A stretch of 63,910 nucleotides of DNA from positions 1 to 63,910 of the forward strand of contig CAZVAR010000005.1 of assembly GCA_964625225.1 (NCBI GenBank). The letters run 5' to 3'. The stretch's first letter is position 1. Each line of letters starts with the position of its first letter. Under the pieces are notes generated by a model that was given only the letters and a program-made list of their open reading frames with translations, was not told the DNA's origin and made no database searches. The DNA is from CAZVAR01 sp964625225. GTDB taxonomy: Bacteria; Pseudomonadota; Alphaproteobacteria; JAJUGE01. Shown here in pieces: positions 8,487 to 17,029 of this stretch. The position numbers and the translations under genes were made by a program.

Positions 8487-9716
8487 TCAGCTGCCGATCT
8501 CCCCGCTGACGACGGGCCCGAACAGTTCCCACTTCTCGCCGTCGAAGCGAGCCATTTGCTCCTGCTCGATTGGGAAATAGTCGTTCGGGCCGGTATTGAT
8601 CTTGATCCCCGGAAGCATCATGCCGAGCTGGAGATCCCGGAGATTGGCGGCTTGCTTCATGATGTTCTCACGAGTCAAATCGTCGCCTGCCTGCCGTAAG
8701 ACCTGCTCCAGCGTCTGCGAAACGAGATACCCGAAGACGGTGAAGGTGCTCTTCTTGTCACCGTCGGGATAGTACTTATCCATGAACGCCGACCACTCCT
8801 TGTAGGCCGGATCGTCCTGCCACTGCGGATCGGTCGGGTCCTTATGGTAGAAGACTGACAGAATTCCCTTGGCGTTCTCCAGCCCGGCCGGCGTCAGGAC
8901 CGCGCCCACCGAGTTCGAGACGCTGTTCAGGAAGTGTACCGGCTTCCAACCGATCTCGCCGGCCTTGCGGATTGCCTGCGCGGCGAATTTCGGCGTGGTC
9001 ACATTGTAGAAAATATCCGCCCCGGACGCCTTGAGATTGATGATCTGCGAATCGACCGTCGGGTCGGCAGTCTCATAGGGCAGCTCGGCGACGATCATCT
9101 TCTCCGCCTTGTCACCGAGGCCGTCCTTCAGGCCTTTGACATAGTCCTTTCCGTAATCATCGTTCTGATAGAGGATGCCGATCTTGCCGTCCGGATGGTT
9201 CTCCAGGATGTATTTGGCGTAGATCCGTCCCTCGCTCTGATAGTTCGGCTGCCATCCCATGGTCCAAGGGAACTTTTCCGGTTGTCCCCACTTGGTGGCC
9301 CCCGTCGCGACGAACAGTTGCGGCACCTTCTTCGCATTCATGTATTTGTGAATGGCCGAATTCGTCGGTGTGCCGAGCGGTTGGAAGATCAGAAGGACCT
9401 CGTCGCTCTCCACCAGTTTGCGCGCTTGCTCGACCGTCTTAGGCGGGCTGTAGGCGTCGTCGTAGGAGATGAAGTTGATCTTGCGCCCGTTGATGCCGCC
9501 CTTCTCGTTGAGCATCCGGAAGTAGGCGGCCTCCGTCTTGCCGATGGTGCCGTAGGCGGAGGCGGGGCCGCTATACGGCATGATGTTCCCGATCTTGATC
9601 TCGGTATCGCTGGCGCCGGGGCCGTATCTCTTCTCCTGCGCGGTGACACCGGACGCAAGCAGCGCCGCTCCCGCAATTGCCGTCAGGGACAGGAAGAACC
9701 GTCGTGCCAATCGCAT
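8487..9716 (-). CDS. ABC transporter substrate-binding protein, branched-chain amino acid type
   Basis: This 409-residue periplasmic protein has a signal peptide (RRFFLSLTAIAGAALLASGVTA, cleavage before QEKRYG) and a type I binding fold of the Leu/Ile/Val receptor family: DTEIKIGNIMPYSGPASAYG, then NEKGGINGRKINFISYDDAY near residue 75-95, and KIGILYQNDDYGKDYVKGL near 185-205. Such receptors outside enteric bacteria bind amides, urea, aromatic acids or dicarboxylates as often as amino acids, and the CoA-transferase next door points to a carboxylate. The ATG at 9716 is chosen over the longer frame because GGGAGGAAG precedes it and the signal peptide starts there. It is last of the five transporter genes. 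Confidence 0.88.
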   Translation of the reverse strand: MRLARRFFLSLTAIAGAALLASGVTAQEKRYGPGASDTEIKIGNIMPYSGPASAYGTIGKTEAAYFRMLNEKGGINGRKINFISYDDAYSPPKTVEQARKLVESDEVLLIFQPLGTPTNSAIHKYMNAKKVPQLFVATGATKWGQPEKFPWTMGWQPNYQSEGRIYAKYILENHPDGKIGILYQNDDYGKDYVKGLKDGLGDKAEKMIVAELPYETADPTVDSQIINLKASGADIFYNVTTPKFAAQAIRKAGEIGWKPVHFLNSVSNSVGAVLTPAGLENAKGILSVFYHKDPTDPQWQDDPAYKEWSAFMDKYYPDGDKKSTFTVFGYLVSQTLEQVLRQAGDDLTRENIMKQAANLRDLQLGMMLPGIKINTGPNDYFPIEQEQMARFDGEKWELFGPVVSGEIGS

Positions 9717-9747
9717 TGCTTCCTCCCGAATGCGCGTTGGATCCCAC

Positions 9748-10764
9748 TTATTGTCTCCGTACGAGCCGCTCATAGACCCAGCGGACGAATCCGGCGGCGC
9801 CGGACGGCATCACGTAGATCAGCAGGATGAGCATGACGCCATAGACGGCCCATGCCAGGCCCTTCGAGATCTCTTCGGCGAAGTTCGGAACGAAGAGGAC
9901 GAAGGCTGCACCGAAAATGGCTCCCGGAATCGAGGCGACGCCGCCGACCACCAGGCCGACCAGGAAGCTGACCGATAGAAAGAAGGTGAAGCTGTCGGGC
10001 GCCACGAACTGGATGACGATCGCGCCGAGGGCACCGGCGACACCCGTATACAGCGCACTCACCCCGAAGGTCAGGGACTTGTACAGGGCGGTGTTGATCC
10101 CCATCGACTTAGCCGCGATCGGGTTGTCCCGGATCGCCATCATCGCGCGACCCGTACGGCTGCGAACGAGGTTCGCGGCGCAGGCGAACATCACCAGCAA
10201 CACCGCCAGCGTAAAGAAGTAGAGCCACTGATCCTGGCTGAGCGGCAGGCCGAACGGCGCATCGGGCTTGAGGATGACGATGCCCTGCACGCCGCCGGTC
10301 CAAGGTTCGAGCGGCCCGAACTTCAGGATCTGCGGCGTCGCGACCGCCAGCGCGAACGTGGCCAGTGCGAGGTAAAGCCCCTCGAGCCGCAAAGCCGGCA
10401 GGCCGAACAGGAACCCGACCACGAAGCACGTCACACCGGCCGCCGGCAGCGTCCAGTAATAGGCGACCTCCCATTGATCCATCAGGATCGCGGTCGTGTA
10501 CGCGCCGATCGCGTAGAAGGCGCTATGGCCGAGCGAGAACTGACCATTGAACCCGGTCAGCAGGTTCAGGCCGAGAATGGCGATGGCATAGACCATCACC
10601 TGCGTGAGCTGGAAGACGGTGAAGTTGCCGAACAGGAAGGGCAGCACCATCGCGGCGGCCACGGCCGCGGCGATCAGGATCCGGCGCCATGCCGACTCCG
10701 ACAATCCGGCAAAGCCGGCCGGGTCCGCCGCCGGCTTCATCGGCACGCTGTCCTTCGGCGCCAT
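9748..10764 (-). CDS. livM: Liv-type ABC transporter permease (LivM)
   Basis: This 338-residue inner-membrane protein has about nine or ten hydrophobic segments starting near residue 30, with the family block GLNLLTGFNGQFSLGHSAFY near 65-85 and the cytoplasmic EAA-like region RSRTGRAMMAIRDNPIAAKS near 200-220 that touches the ATPase. It forms the translocation pore with LivH. The gene begins 4 bases after livH ends and is followed 31 bases later by the binding protein, in one leftward operon. Its N-terminus is extended by about 25 residues compared with a minimal LivM. Confidence 0.9.
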   Translation of the reverse strand: MAPKDSVPMKPAADPAGFAGLSESAWRRILIAAAVAAAMVLPFLFGNFTVFQLTQVMVYAIAILGLNLLTGFNGQFSLGHSAFYAIGAYTTAILMDQWEVAYYWTLPAAGVTCFVVGFLFGLPALRLEGLYLALATFALAVATPQILKFGPLEPWTGGVQGIVILKPDAPFGLPLSQDQWLYFFTLAVLLVMFACAANLVRSRTGRAMMAIRDNPIAAKSMGINTALYKSLTFGVSALYTGVAGALGAIVIQFVAPDSFTFFLSVSFLVGLVVGGVASIPGAIFGAAFVLFVPNFAEEISKGLAWAVYGVMLILLIYVMPSGAAGFVRWVYERLVRRQ

Positions 10765-10768
10765 CGAT

Positions 10769-11647
10769 CTAGACCCGTGTCACGGCGGTGCGGCCGAACA
10801 AGCCGCTCGGCCGGACCATCAGCACGGCGACGATCAGGATAAGCGCGATGGTCAGCTTGAGCTCGCTGCCCACGTAGGGAATGAACGTTCCGGCCAGGTT
10901 CTCGACCACCCCGACCATGAAGCCCCCGACCACCGCGCCGCCGGGACTGTTGAGGCCCCCGACCACCGCGCCCGCGAAGCCGTAGAGCAGTACGCCCAGC
11001 ATCATGTTCGGCTCGAGAAAGACGATCGGCGCGATCATCATGCCCGCAACGGCACCGATCGCCGCCGCCATTCCCCATCCGAGCGCCACCATCCAGCCGA
11101 CACGCACGCCGACCAGCCGCGCCGATTCCGGGTTCTGTGCCGCGGCGCGCATGGCGAGCCCGATACGGGTGTAGCGGAAGAAAAGGTAGAGCAAGGCCAG
11201 CATCACGAAAGTGACGGCAATCATCCCGGCCTCGTGCGTGCTGATCAATGTCTCACCGAACAACGGCTCGGGCGGAAACGGGCTCGGGAAAGCCTTGATC
11301 GTATACTCCCAGATGAAACCCGCGAGGCTGTTGAAGATCGAGAACAGCGCGATAAACACGACAATGTGGCTCAGCACCGGGGCGTCGTGGATCGGTTTGA
11401 AGACTATTCTCTCGATCAGAATACCGCCGATAAAGGAAATGCCGATCGTCAGGAGGAAGGCGATCCAGTACGGTGTTCCCCAGGTGATGAGCTGCCAGGC
11501 GATGAAGGTGGAGAACATCGCCATTTCGCCCTGGGCGAAATTGAAGTGGTCAATCGCCTGGTAGATCATTACCACGGCGAGCGCCATCGAGGCGTAAATG
11601 CCTCCCGTCGCCAGCCCGGCCAGGATCTGCTGGAGAAACAGCTCCAT
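10769..11647 (-). CDS. livH: Liv-type ABC transporter permease (LivH)
   Basis: This 292-residue permease begins MELFLQQILAGLATGGIYAS, the characteristic LivH start, followed by AIDHFNFAQGEMAMFSTFIA. The cytoplasmic loop TRIGLAMRAAAQNPESARL near 160-185 is the site of ATPase contact, and the C-terminal GGLNSPGGAVVGGFMVGVVE is family-typical. It lies 12 bases after livF and 4 before livM. It pairs with LivM to form the membrane channel. Confidence 0.92.
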   Translation of the reverse strand: MELFLQQILAGLATGGIYASMALAVVMIYQAIDHFNFAQGEMAMFSTFIAWQLITWGTPYWIAFLLTIGISFIGGILIERIVFKPIHDAPVLSHIVVFIALFSIFNSLAGFIWEYTIKAFPSPFPPEPLFGETLISTHEAGMIAVTFVMLALLYLFFRYTRIGLAMRAAAQNPESARLVGVRVGWMVALGWGMAAAIGAVAGMMIAPIVFLEPNMMLGVLLYGFAGAVVGGLNSPGGAVVGGFMVGVVENLAGTFIPYVGSELKLTIALILIVAVLMVRPSGLFGRTAVTRV

Positions 11648-11659
11648 ACCGCCTCCGCC

Positions 11660-12373
11660 TTAATATCCGAGGTAGGAGCGTCGAACGCTCTCGTCCTCGC
11701 GGATCGACTGCGAGGGGCCGCCCATGACCACGCGACCCGTCTCGAGCAGGTAGGCGTGATCGGCAAGGTCCAGCGCCAGCGTTGCGTTCTGCTCGACGAG
11801 CAGCATGCTCACCCGCTGTGCCCGGTTGATTTCCCGCAGGATCTGGAAAAGCTCCTGAACGAGCAGCGGCGCCAGTCCGAAGGACGGCTCATCGAGCAGC
11901 ATCAGGCGCGGTCGCAGCATCAGCGCCCGACCGACCGCCAGCATCTGCTGCTCACCGCCGGAAAGGGTGCCGGCCTGCTGGCTCCGCCGCTCCTTCAGGC
12001 GCGGGAAGTGGTGGTAGACCATCTCCGTGTCGTCGGCGATTCCGGCCCGATCGCGGCGGCTCATTGCACCCAGCTGAAGGTTCTCCTCTACCGTCAGCCG
12101 GACGAAGGTTCCCCGGCCCTCCGGTACGTGGGCGATGCCGAGACGCACGATGTCCTCCGTGGCCCGGCCCAGCACGGGGCGGCCATCGAAGGCGACCGCG
12201 CCCGCGGCCCGGACCATGCCGCAGACGGCGCGCAGCGTCGTTGTCTTCCCCGCCCCGTTGGCGCCGAGCAGGGCCGTGATCCCACCCTCCTCCACCGCGA
12301 AGTCGAGGCCGTGGAGCGCCTGCGTCTGGCCGTAGAAGGCGCGCAGACCCTGCACTTCCAGCAGGGCGCTCAT
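11660..12373 (-). CDS. livF: Liv-type ABC transporter ATPase (LivF)
   Basis: This 237-residue ATP-binding subunit contains Walker A GANGAGKTT near residue 37, the signature LSGGEQQMLAVGRAL near 135-150, Walker B LMLLDEPSFGLA near 155-166 and the switch histidine region. LivF-type subunits pair with LivG. The ATG at 12373 overlaps the livG stop by four bases (ATGA). All catalytic motifs look intact. Confidence 0.93.
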   Translation of the reverse strand: MSALLEVQGLRAFYGQTQALHGLDFAVEEGGITALLGANGAGKTTTLRAVCGMVRAAGAVAFDGRPVLGRATEDIVRLGIAHVPEGRGTFVRLTVEENLQLGAMSRRDRAGIADDTEMVYHHFPRLKERRSQQAGTLSGGEQQMLAVGRALMLRPRLMLLDEPSFGLAPLLVQELFQILREINRAQRVSMLLVEQNATLALDLADHAYLLETGRVVMGGPSQSIREDESVRRSYLGY

Positions 12374-13209
12374 TGCGCGTCGGTTCCAAGATAGGCGCGG
12401 ATGACCTCCGGGTCGCGCTGCACTTCAGCCGGCGTACCCTCGGCGATCTTCCGCCCGAAATCGAGCGCAACGACCTTGTCCGAAACCGACATGACCAGGC
12501 TCATGTGATGCTCGACCAGGAGCACGGTCGTGTCCCGGTCGTCGCGGATCTGACGGATCAGCCGGCCGAGTTCGGCAACCTCCTCATGGTTCAGTCCCCC
12601 CGCGGGCTCGTCCAGCAGCAGCAGGCTCGGCCGCGTCGCGAGCGCGCGTGCCAACTCCACCCGCTTCTGCGTTCCGAACGGCAGGCCCGCTACCGGGTGA
12701 CTAGCGACCTCAGTCAATTCGAGATACTCGATCAGTTCCCAGGCGGAGCGTTCGATCTCGCGCTCGGACCTGCGGACCCAGGGCAGCTGCAATGCGTCGC
12801 TCAGATAGTCGCTGCGCGTGCGCGCGTGGCCACCAATCATCACGTTCTGCAGGACGGTCAGCGTCCGGAACAGGGCAAGATTCTGAAACGTCCGGCCGAT
12901 CCCGATATCGGCGATCCGGTGCGGCTGGCGGTCGAGAATCGACCGCCCTTCAAACAGGATCTCGCCCTCGTTCGGCGTATAGAGGCGGCTGAGGCAATTG
13001 AACAATGTCGTCTTGCCGGCGCCGTTGGGACCGATCAGCCCCAAGATCTCCCCACGTGCGATCTCGAAGGAGATCCCGTCGAGCGCCACGATGCCGCCGA
13101 ATCGCACGGCGACGTCGCGAACGACCAGGAGCGGCATGGAGGCCTGCCGGACCGCCGCGCCGGGGTACGGTGCCACCGAAGCCGCGTTTCCGGGCCGGTC
13201 AACCGACAT
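12370..13209 (-). CDS. livG: Liv-type ABC transporter ATPase (LivG)
   Basis: Walker A is GPNGAGKTT, the signature region is GLPFGTQKRVELARALA (variant of LSGGQ, usual in LivG), and Walker B is LLLLDEPAGGLN followed by HEEV. The product is 279 residues from the ATG at 13209, or 255 from the ATG at 13137 (MPLLVVRDV), which fits the family length better because the first 24 residues have no counterpart in typical LivG. It is the first gene of the transporter operon, with the promoter presumably in the 13.2-13.6 kb intergenic region. Confidence 0.92.
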   Translation of the reverse strand: MSVDRPGNAASVAPYPGAAVRQASMPLLVVRDVAVRFGGIVALDGISFEIARGEILGLIGPNGAGKTTLFNCLSRLYTPNEGEILFEGRSILDRQPHRIADIGIGRTFQNLALFRTLTVLQNVMIGGHARTRSDYLSDALQLPWVRRSEREIERSAWELIEYLELTEVASHPVAGLPFGTQKRVELARALATRPSLLLLDEPAGGLNHEEVAELGRLIRQIRDDRDTTVLLVEHHMSLVMSVSDKVVALDFGRKIAEGTPAEVQRDPEVIRAYLGTDAQ

Positions 13210-13661
13210 CGGGACGACCGGGCGCAGTCGCGGCGTGAAGAGCGGACACGCGCAGCATCATCCTCCCATGCGGCCGATCGGACTGGACCCGGGGCCGGCG
13301 CCGTCGGTCTCTCGTTGCGCCCATTCTGGAACGGCCCCGGTCGTCTCGCAACCGCATTCCGAGTCGCGTACCGCGAACCGGGCTCGCAGAGCACCCTGCC
13401 GCGCAGCCGATGGGGATCTATGGGGGTTGATGGGGGTCTCATGGGGGTCGGGCTCCTCCCCTCGGACTGTGCCCCACAGGATCTCGGTTCCGATCTCGGC
13501 GACAGAGGAAGCCCCCCGACACCTCCGACCTGCTTGCGCCGCCCCCGGCCGTCCTCCCGCCTCCCCCGGTCATCGCCGCACCGGGACTCAATATTATTAT
13601 TAGTTTCCTATCTTCAATCCCGTCACGGACCGCACACGGTGCCTTGCGGCCGGCGGCGGCT
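13210..13661. other. Intergenic region between the glycan cassette and the Liv operon, with a G-run array
   Basis: About 450 bases lie between the UDP-glucuronate decarboxylase stop and the livG start. I see no gene. The stretch carries four regularly spaced runs of G at 13412-13447 and an AT-rich island near 13590-13615 that stands out in this GC-rich DNA. The leader and promoter of the Liv operon should be here. Confidence 0.5.
13412..13447 (+). repeat. Four G-runs with short loops: candidate G-quadruplex
   Basis: Runs of four, five, five and five guanines begin at 13412, 13422, 13432 and 13443, separated by loops of six, five and six bases. The repeated core reads ATGGGGGT. This satisfies the usual G4 pattern (four runs of at least three G, loops of seven or less). 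The G-rich strand is the template strand for the leftward livG operon, about 200 bases upstream of its start codon. Confidence 0.6.
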
Positions 13662-14696
13662 TCAGGCGATCGGCATCCTGGTCCCATTCGCAACTGCGGC
13701 ACGCGGCTGGTTCAGCAGCAGTGTCGGCTCGGAAGCGCCTTCGCCGAGCGCCAGCCACTGCTGGAAATGGCGGATGGTATGCGCCAATCCGGCGCGCAAG
13801 TCGACGCGGGGCGTCCAGCGGAGAATGGCCTGGGCGCAATGGATGTCCGGCCGCCGCCGGCGCGGGTCGTCGGCCGGGAGCGGACGGAACTCGAGAGGCG
13901 AGCTGGACCCCGTCATCTCCTTCACCACGCGGGCGAGATCGAGCACGCGCACCTCCGCGGGGTTGCCGAGATTGATGGGGCCGGTCACGCGACCGTCGCA
14001 CCCCATCAGCGCGATCAGCGCCTCGACGAGATCACCGACATAGCAGAACGAGCGGGTCTGGGTTCCGTCGCCGTAGACGGTGATCGGCTCTCCCTTGAGG
14101 GCCTGAACCACGAAGTTCGAGACGATCCGCCCGTCATTGTGATGCATGCGCGGGCCGTAGGTGTTGAAGATCCGCGCGATCTTGATGTCGAGCCCGTACC
14201 GGCGGTGATAGTCGAAGAACAAGGTCTCGGCACAGCGCTTGCCTTCGTCGTAGCAGGCGCGCAGCCCGATCGGGTTAACGTGTCCCCAATAGCCCTCGGG
14301 CTGCGGATGCACCTCCGGATCGCCGTAGACCTCGCTGGTGGAAGCCTGGAGGATGCGTGCGCCCCATCTCCGCGCCAGCTCCAGCAGGTTCAACGCCCCC
14401 AATACGCTCGTCTTCATCGTGAAGACCGGGTCGTACTGATACTGCATCGGAGAGGCCGGGCAGGCGAGATTGTAAATCTCGTCGACCTGCAGATCGAAGG
14501 GTTCGGTCACGTCGTGCCTTAGCACCTCGAACCGCGGGTTGCCCAGAAGGTGATGGATGTTGCGCGTCGTGCCGGTGAAATAATTGTCGAGGCAGATCAC
14601 GGTATCGCCGCGGCCCAACAGCCTCTCGCACAAGTGCGAGCCGACGAAGCCGGCGCCGCCGGTGACGAGAATTTTCTTGCTGGCCTGCTTGCTCAT
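13662..14696 (-). CDS. UDP-glucuronate decarboxylase (UDP-xylose synthase)
   Basis: This 344-residue extended SDR makes UDP-xylose from UDP-glucuronate. It has the NAD-binding GGAGFVGSHLCERLL near residue 13-27, the UXS-specific run LDNYFTGTTRNIHHLLGNPR, the HDVTEPFDLQVDEIYNLACP block and the catalytic YDEGKR (Tyr and Lys) near 150. The RIFNTYGPRMHHNDGRIVSN stretch is likewise characteristic. The last fifteen residues look like a non-conserved tail. It follows the glycosyltransferases after about 100 bases on the same strand, so UDP-xylose is likely one donor sugar for the glycan built by this cassette. Confidence 0.9.
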   Translation of the reverse strand: MSKQASKKILVTGGAGFVGSHLCERLLGRGDTVICLDNYFTGTTRNIHHLLGNPRFEVLRHDVTEPFDLQVDEIYNLACPASPMQYQYDPVFTMKTSVLGALNLLELARRWGARILQASTSEVYGDPEVHPQPEGYWGHVNPIGLRACYDEGKRCAETLFFDYHRRYGLDIKIARIFNTYGPRMHHNDGRIVSNFVVQALKGEPITVYGDGTQTRSFCYVGDLVEALIALMGCDGRVTGPINLGNPAEVRVLDLARVVKEMTGSSSPLEFRPLPADDPRRRRPDIHCAQAILRWTPRVDLRAGLAHTIRHFQQWLALGEGASEPTLLLNQPRAAVANGTRMPIA

Positions 14697-14799
14697 GAGC
14701 TGCTCCTCGCAGGCTGAGCCTGCTCAGGACGTCGCGAGCGACTGGCGGAGAACATGCTCGGAGCGCACGGGCCCCACGGACTCCGCAGCGACGTGGCGA

Positions 14800-15918
14800 T
14801 CAGCGGTTCCCCGACGAGCTTTGTTGGCAGGTAAACTTATGATTCACCTTCTGGTTCCTCGCTTCATCAATGAACGCCTCGAACTCAGCAGCGCGATGCG
14901 ATGCCGTATGCGCCGAAAGCACACGCCGCCGCGCCGCCGCGCCGACGGCCCTGCGACGCTGTTCCGACAGGCCCCGGACCACCGTCAGGACCTCCTCGGC
15001 CGACCTCGCGATCAGAATCTCCGTCCCCGGTTCGAACAGCGTGTCGATACCGGGCCAGGCGTCGCTGATAATCGGCGCGCCGCAGGCCGCTGCCTCGAAC
15101 AGGCGGACGCTGGGGGACCAGCCCGAGGCGACCATGTCAGCGCGGGTCAGGTTCAATGTGAAGCGCTGCCGGTTGTAGAAGGCCCGATGCTCGTTCGGCG
15201 GCAAATGCTCGATCCGTTCGACATTGGACGGCCACCCGATCCCGGGAGGATATTGCGGGCCGGCCACCACGAATCGCCCGCCGCGCCAGATGCGCGCAGG
15301 CTCGACGAGTAGCCGCTCGAGCTTCGGCTGCCGGTCCGGGCTGTACGTGCCGAGATAGCCCAGATCCCAGACCGGCTCCAGCGGGAGGGGGTGGTAGTCC
15401 TCGTCGTCCACAGAACAGTAGAGCGCCCGTGCCCGGCGGGCCCCGTAGTCGCGCTCCAGCCGCGGTAGTGTCGGCCCGCCGGTGAAGGACAGATAGAGAT
15501 CGAACTCCGGAATCAGCGCAGGCGAGAGATACTCATGGTCGCCGCGGGCGAGCTTCGCGAGGGTCACCGGCGTGTCGATGTCGTAGAAGGCCGTCACGCC
15601 GCCGGCCGTCTCGATCGCCCATCGCGCGACCGCTGCGCCGTCCGGGACATAGGACCCGATCACCACCGCGTCCGCCCTCCGCACTGGCCCGGCATGGTGC
15701 TGCCGCAGCTCCTGCAAGTCGGAATAGAGGACCATCCGGCAATAGCGCGGCGCCGGCAGATCGCGGTGCGCGGCGTACCAAGGCACGTCCCGCTCGAGGA
15801 AAGTGATCGTGTGGCCGCGGGCAGCGAGCGCGCGTAGAAGGCTGCGATAGGTGGTCGCGTGCCCGTTGCCCCAGGACGAGGTGATCGACAGGCCGAGGAA
15901 GACGAGCGATAGCGGCAC
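14800..15918 (-). CDS. CgeB-like glycosyltransferase (1)
   Basis: The 372-residue protein reads LSLVFLGLSITSSWGNGHAT at the N-terminus, then the C-terminal CgeB/GT-B half with FTLNLTRADMVASGWSPSVR, LFEAAACGAPIISDAWPGID and LFEPGTEILIA. Proteins of this class are soluble or peripheral glycosyltransferases of spore or surface glycans. The start is placed at a GTG at 15918, one base after the stop of the upstream gene; an ATG at 15957 would lengthen the protein with unrelated residues. It ends a chain of coupled genes. The acceptor and donor are not deducible. Confidence 0.8.
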   Translation of the reverse strand: MPLSLVFLGLSITSSWGNGHATTYRSLLRALAARGHTITFLERDVPWYAAHRDLPAPRYCRMVLYSDLQELRQHHAGPVRRADAVVIGSYVPDGAAVARWAIETAGGVTAFYDIDTPVTLAKLARGDHEYLSPALIPEFDLYLSFTGGPTLPRLERDYGARRARALYCSVDDEDYHPLPLEPVWDLGYLGTYSPDRQPKLERLLVEPARIWRGGRFVVAGPQYPPGIGWPSNVERIEHLPPNEHRAFYNRQRFTLNLTRADMVASGWSPSVRLFEAAACGAPIISDAWPGIDTLFEPGTEILIARSAEEVLTVVRGLSEQRRRAVGAAARRRVLSAHTASHRAAEFEAFIDEARNQKVNHKFTCQQSSSGNR

Positions 15919-15919
15919 G

Positions 15920-17029
15920 TCAGCCTGCCTTTCGCGCCGGTTCGCCTGCCCCGGCATGCGCCGGCGCCTGCCCGGCGAGGACCGCTTCCACGAGCGCGGC
16001 GCGATGCGCGTAGGTATGCTCGGCCATGATCCGGCGCCGGGCCGCGGCGCCGATCGCCCGGCTACTGGCCGTATCGAGGGCCGCCAGGTGCTCCCTTACC
16101 TCCGCGTCGTCACGGGCGGTGAGAACTTCCCGCCCGGGTTCGAGGAAGAGCTCGATGCCCTCCCAAGCGTCGGAGAGGATGCAGGCGCCCGCCCCGGCCG
16201 CCTCGAAGATTCGCGTCGGCGGTGAGAAGCCGTAGCGCGCCATGCTCTCGCGGTTGATGTTCAGCACGGCGAGCGCCGAGCAGTTCACCGCATTGTGGTC
16301 GGAGGTGTAGACGTGCCCGAGCTGCCGCACATTGGGCGGCATCGGCTTGTCCTCCCAGCCGTTTCCGCCGATCAGAAAGCGGCGCTGCGGCAGGGCCGCC
16401 GCTGGCCGCAGGAAAAACTCCTCCACCCGCGCCTCCCGGTCCGGAAGACGGTTGCCGAGAAAGGTCAGATCGGCGGCGAATTCCGCACGTCGCGGAACCG
16501 GATAGTGGGTCGAGGGATCGAGCGCATTGTAGACGGGTACGCAGTCGCGGGCGCCGACGCTGCGATAGGCCTCCACCACCGGGTTCCCGCCGCCGTAAGT
16601 CATCACCAGATCGTAGCGCGGCACCAGCAGGCGGAGACGGTGCGCGGGATCGCGCCCGATCTCGTCCAGCGTTGCCGGCGCGTCGACGTCCCAGAAGACA
16701 GCAAGCGCGCCCGGGCGGCGGGCCGCGACCACCGCCGCCTCCAGCTCGGCATCCAGCACGCCGACGCCGCTCGCCTTGACCAGCAGATCGGCGTGGCTCG
16801 CCTCCTCGACGGCAGCGTGCATCGCATCCTCGGTCGGCGCATAGACGACGACACGTGCCCAGTCGGGTGGGGCGATATCTCGATGGGCTTGGCGGCCGAA
16901 AGCGTCGGGTTCGTAGAAGGTGATCCGGTGCCCGCGCTCGGCCAGTGCCCGGAGCAGGCCCCGGTAGTAGGTTGCCGCGCCGTTCCAGTAAGCGGAGAGG
17001 AGGCTCGAGCCGAAGAAGGCGATCTGCAT
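15920..17029 (-). CDS. CgeB-like glycosyltransferase (2)
   Basis: The 369-residue product starts MQIAFFGSSLLSAYWNGAAT and has the same organisation as its two neighbours: an N-terminal Rossmann half (ALAVFWDVDAPATLDEIG near 145-162) and a C-terminal half with LAVLNINRESMARYGFSPPT, IFEAAGAGACILSDAWEGIE and LFLEPGREVLTARDDAE. The start shares a base with the stop of the upstream gene (TGATG). Three homologous but diverged copies in tandem suggest successive transfers in one glycan. Confidence 0.82.
   Translation of the reverse strand: MQIAFFGSSLLSAYWNGAATYYRGLLRALAERGHRITFYEPDAFGRQAHRDIAPPDWARVVVYAPTEDAMHAAVEEASHADLLVKASGVGVLDAELEAAVVAARRPGALAVFWDVDAPATLDEIGRDPAHRLRLLVPRYDLVMTYGGGNPVVEAYRSVGARDCVPVYNALDPSTHYPVPRRAEFAADLTFLGNRLPDREARVEEFFLRPAAALPQRRFLIGGNGWEDKPMPPNVRQLGHVYTSDHNAVNCSALAVLNINRESMARYGFSPPTRIFEAAGAGACILSDAWEGIELFLEPGREVLTARDDAEVREHLAALDTASSRAIGAAARRRIMAEHTYAHRAALVEAVLAGQAPAHAGAGEPARKAG

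Noticed and set aside
10604..14043. Two long plus-strand frames (about 596 and 556 codons) over the Liv genes and UXS
   Set aside because: Both are antisense to recognisable genes and have the composition of shadows. No start with a ribosome-binding site or domain supports them.
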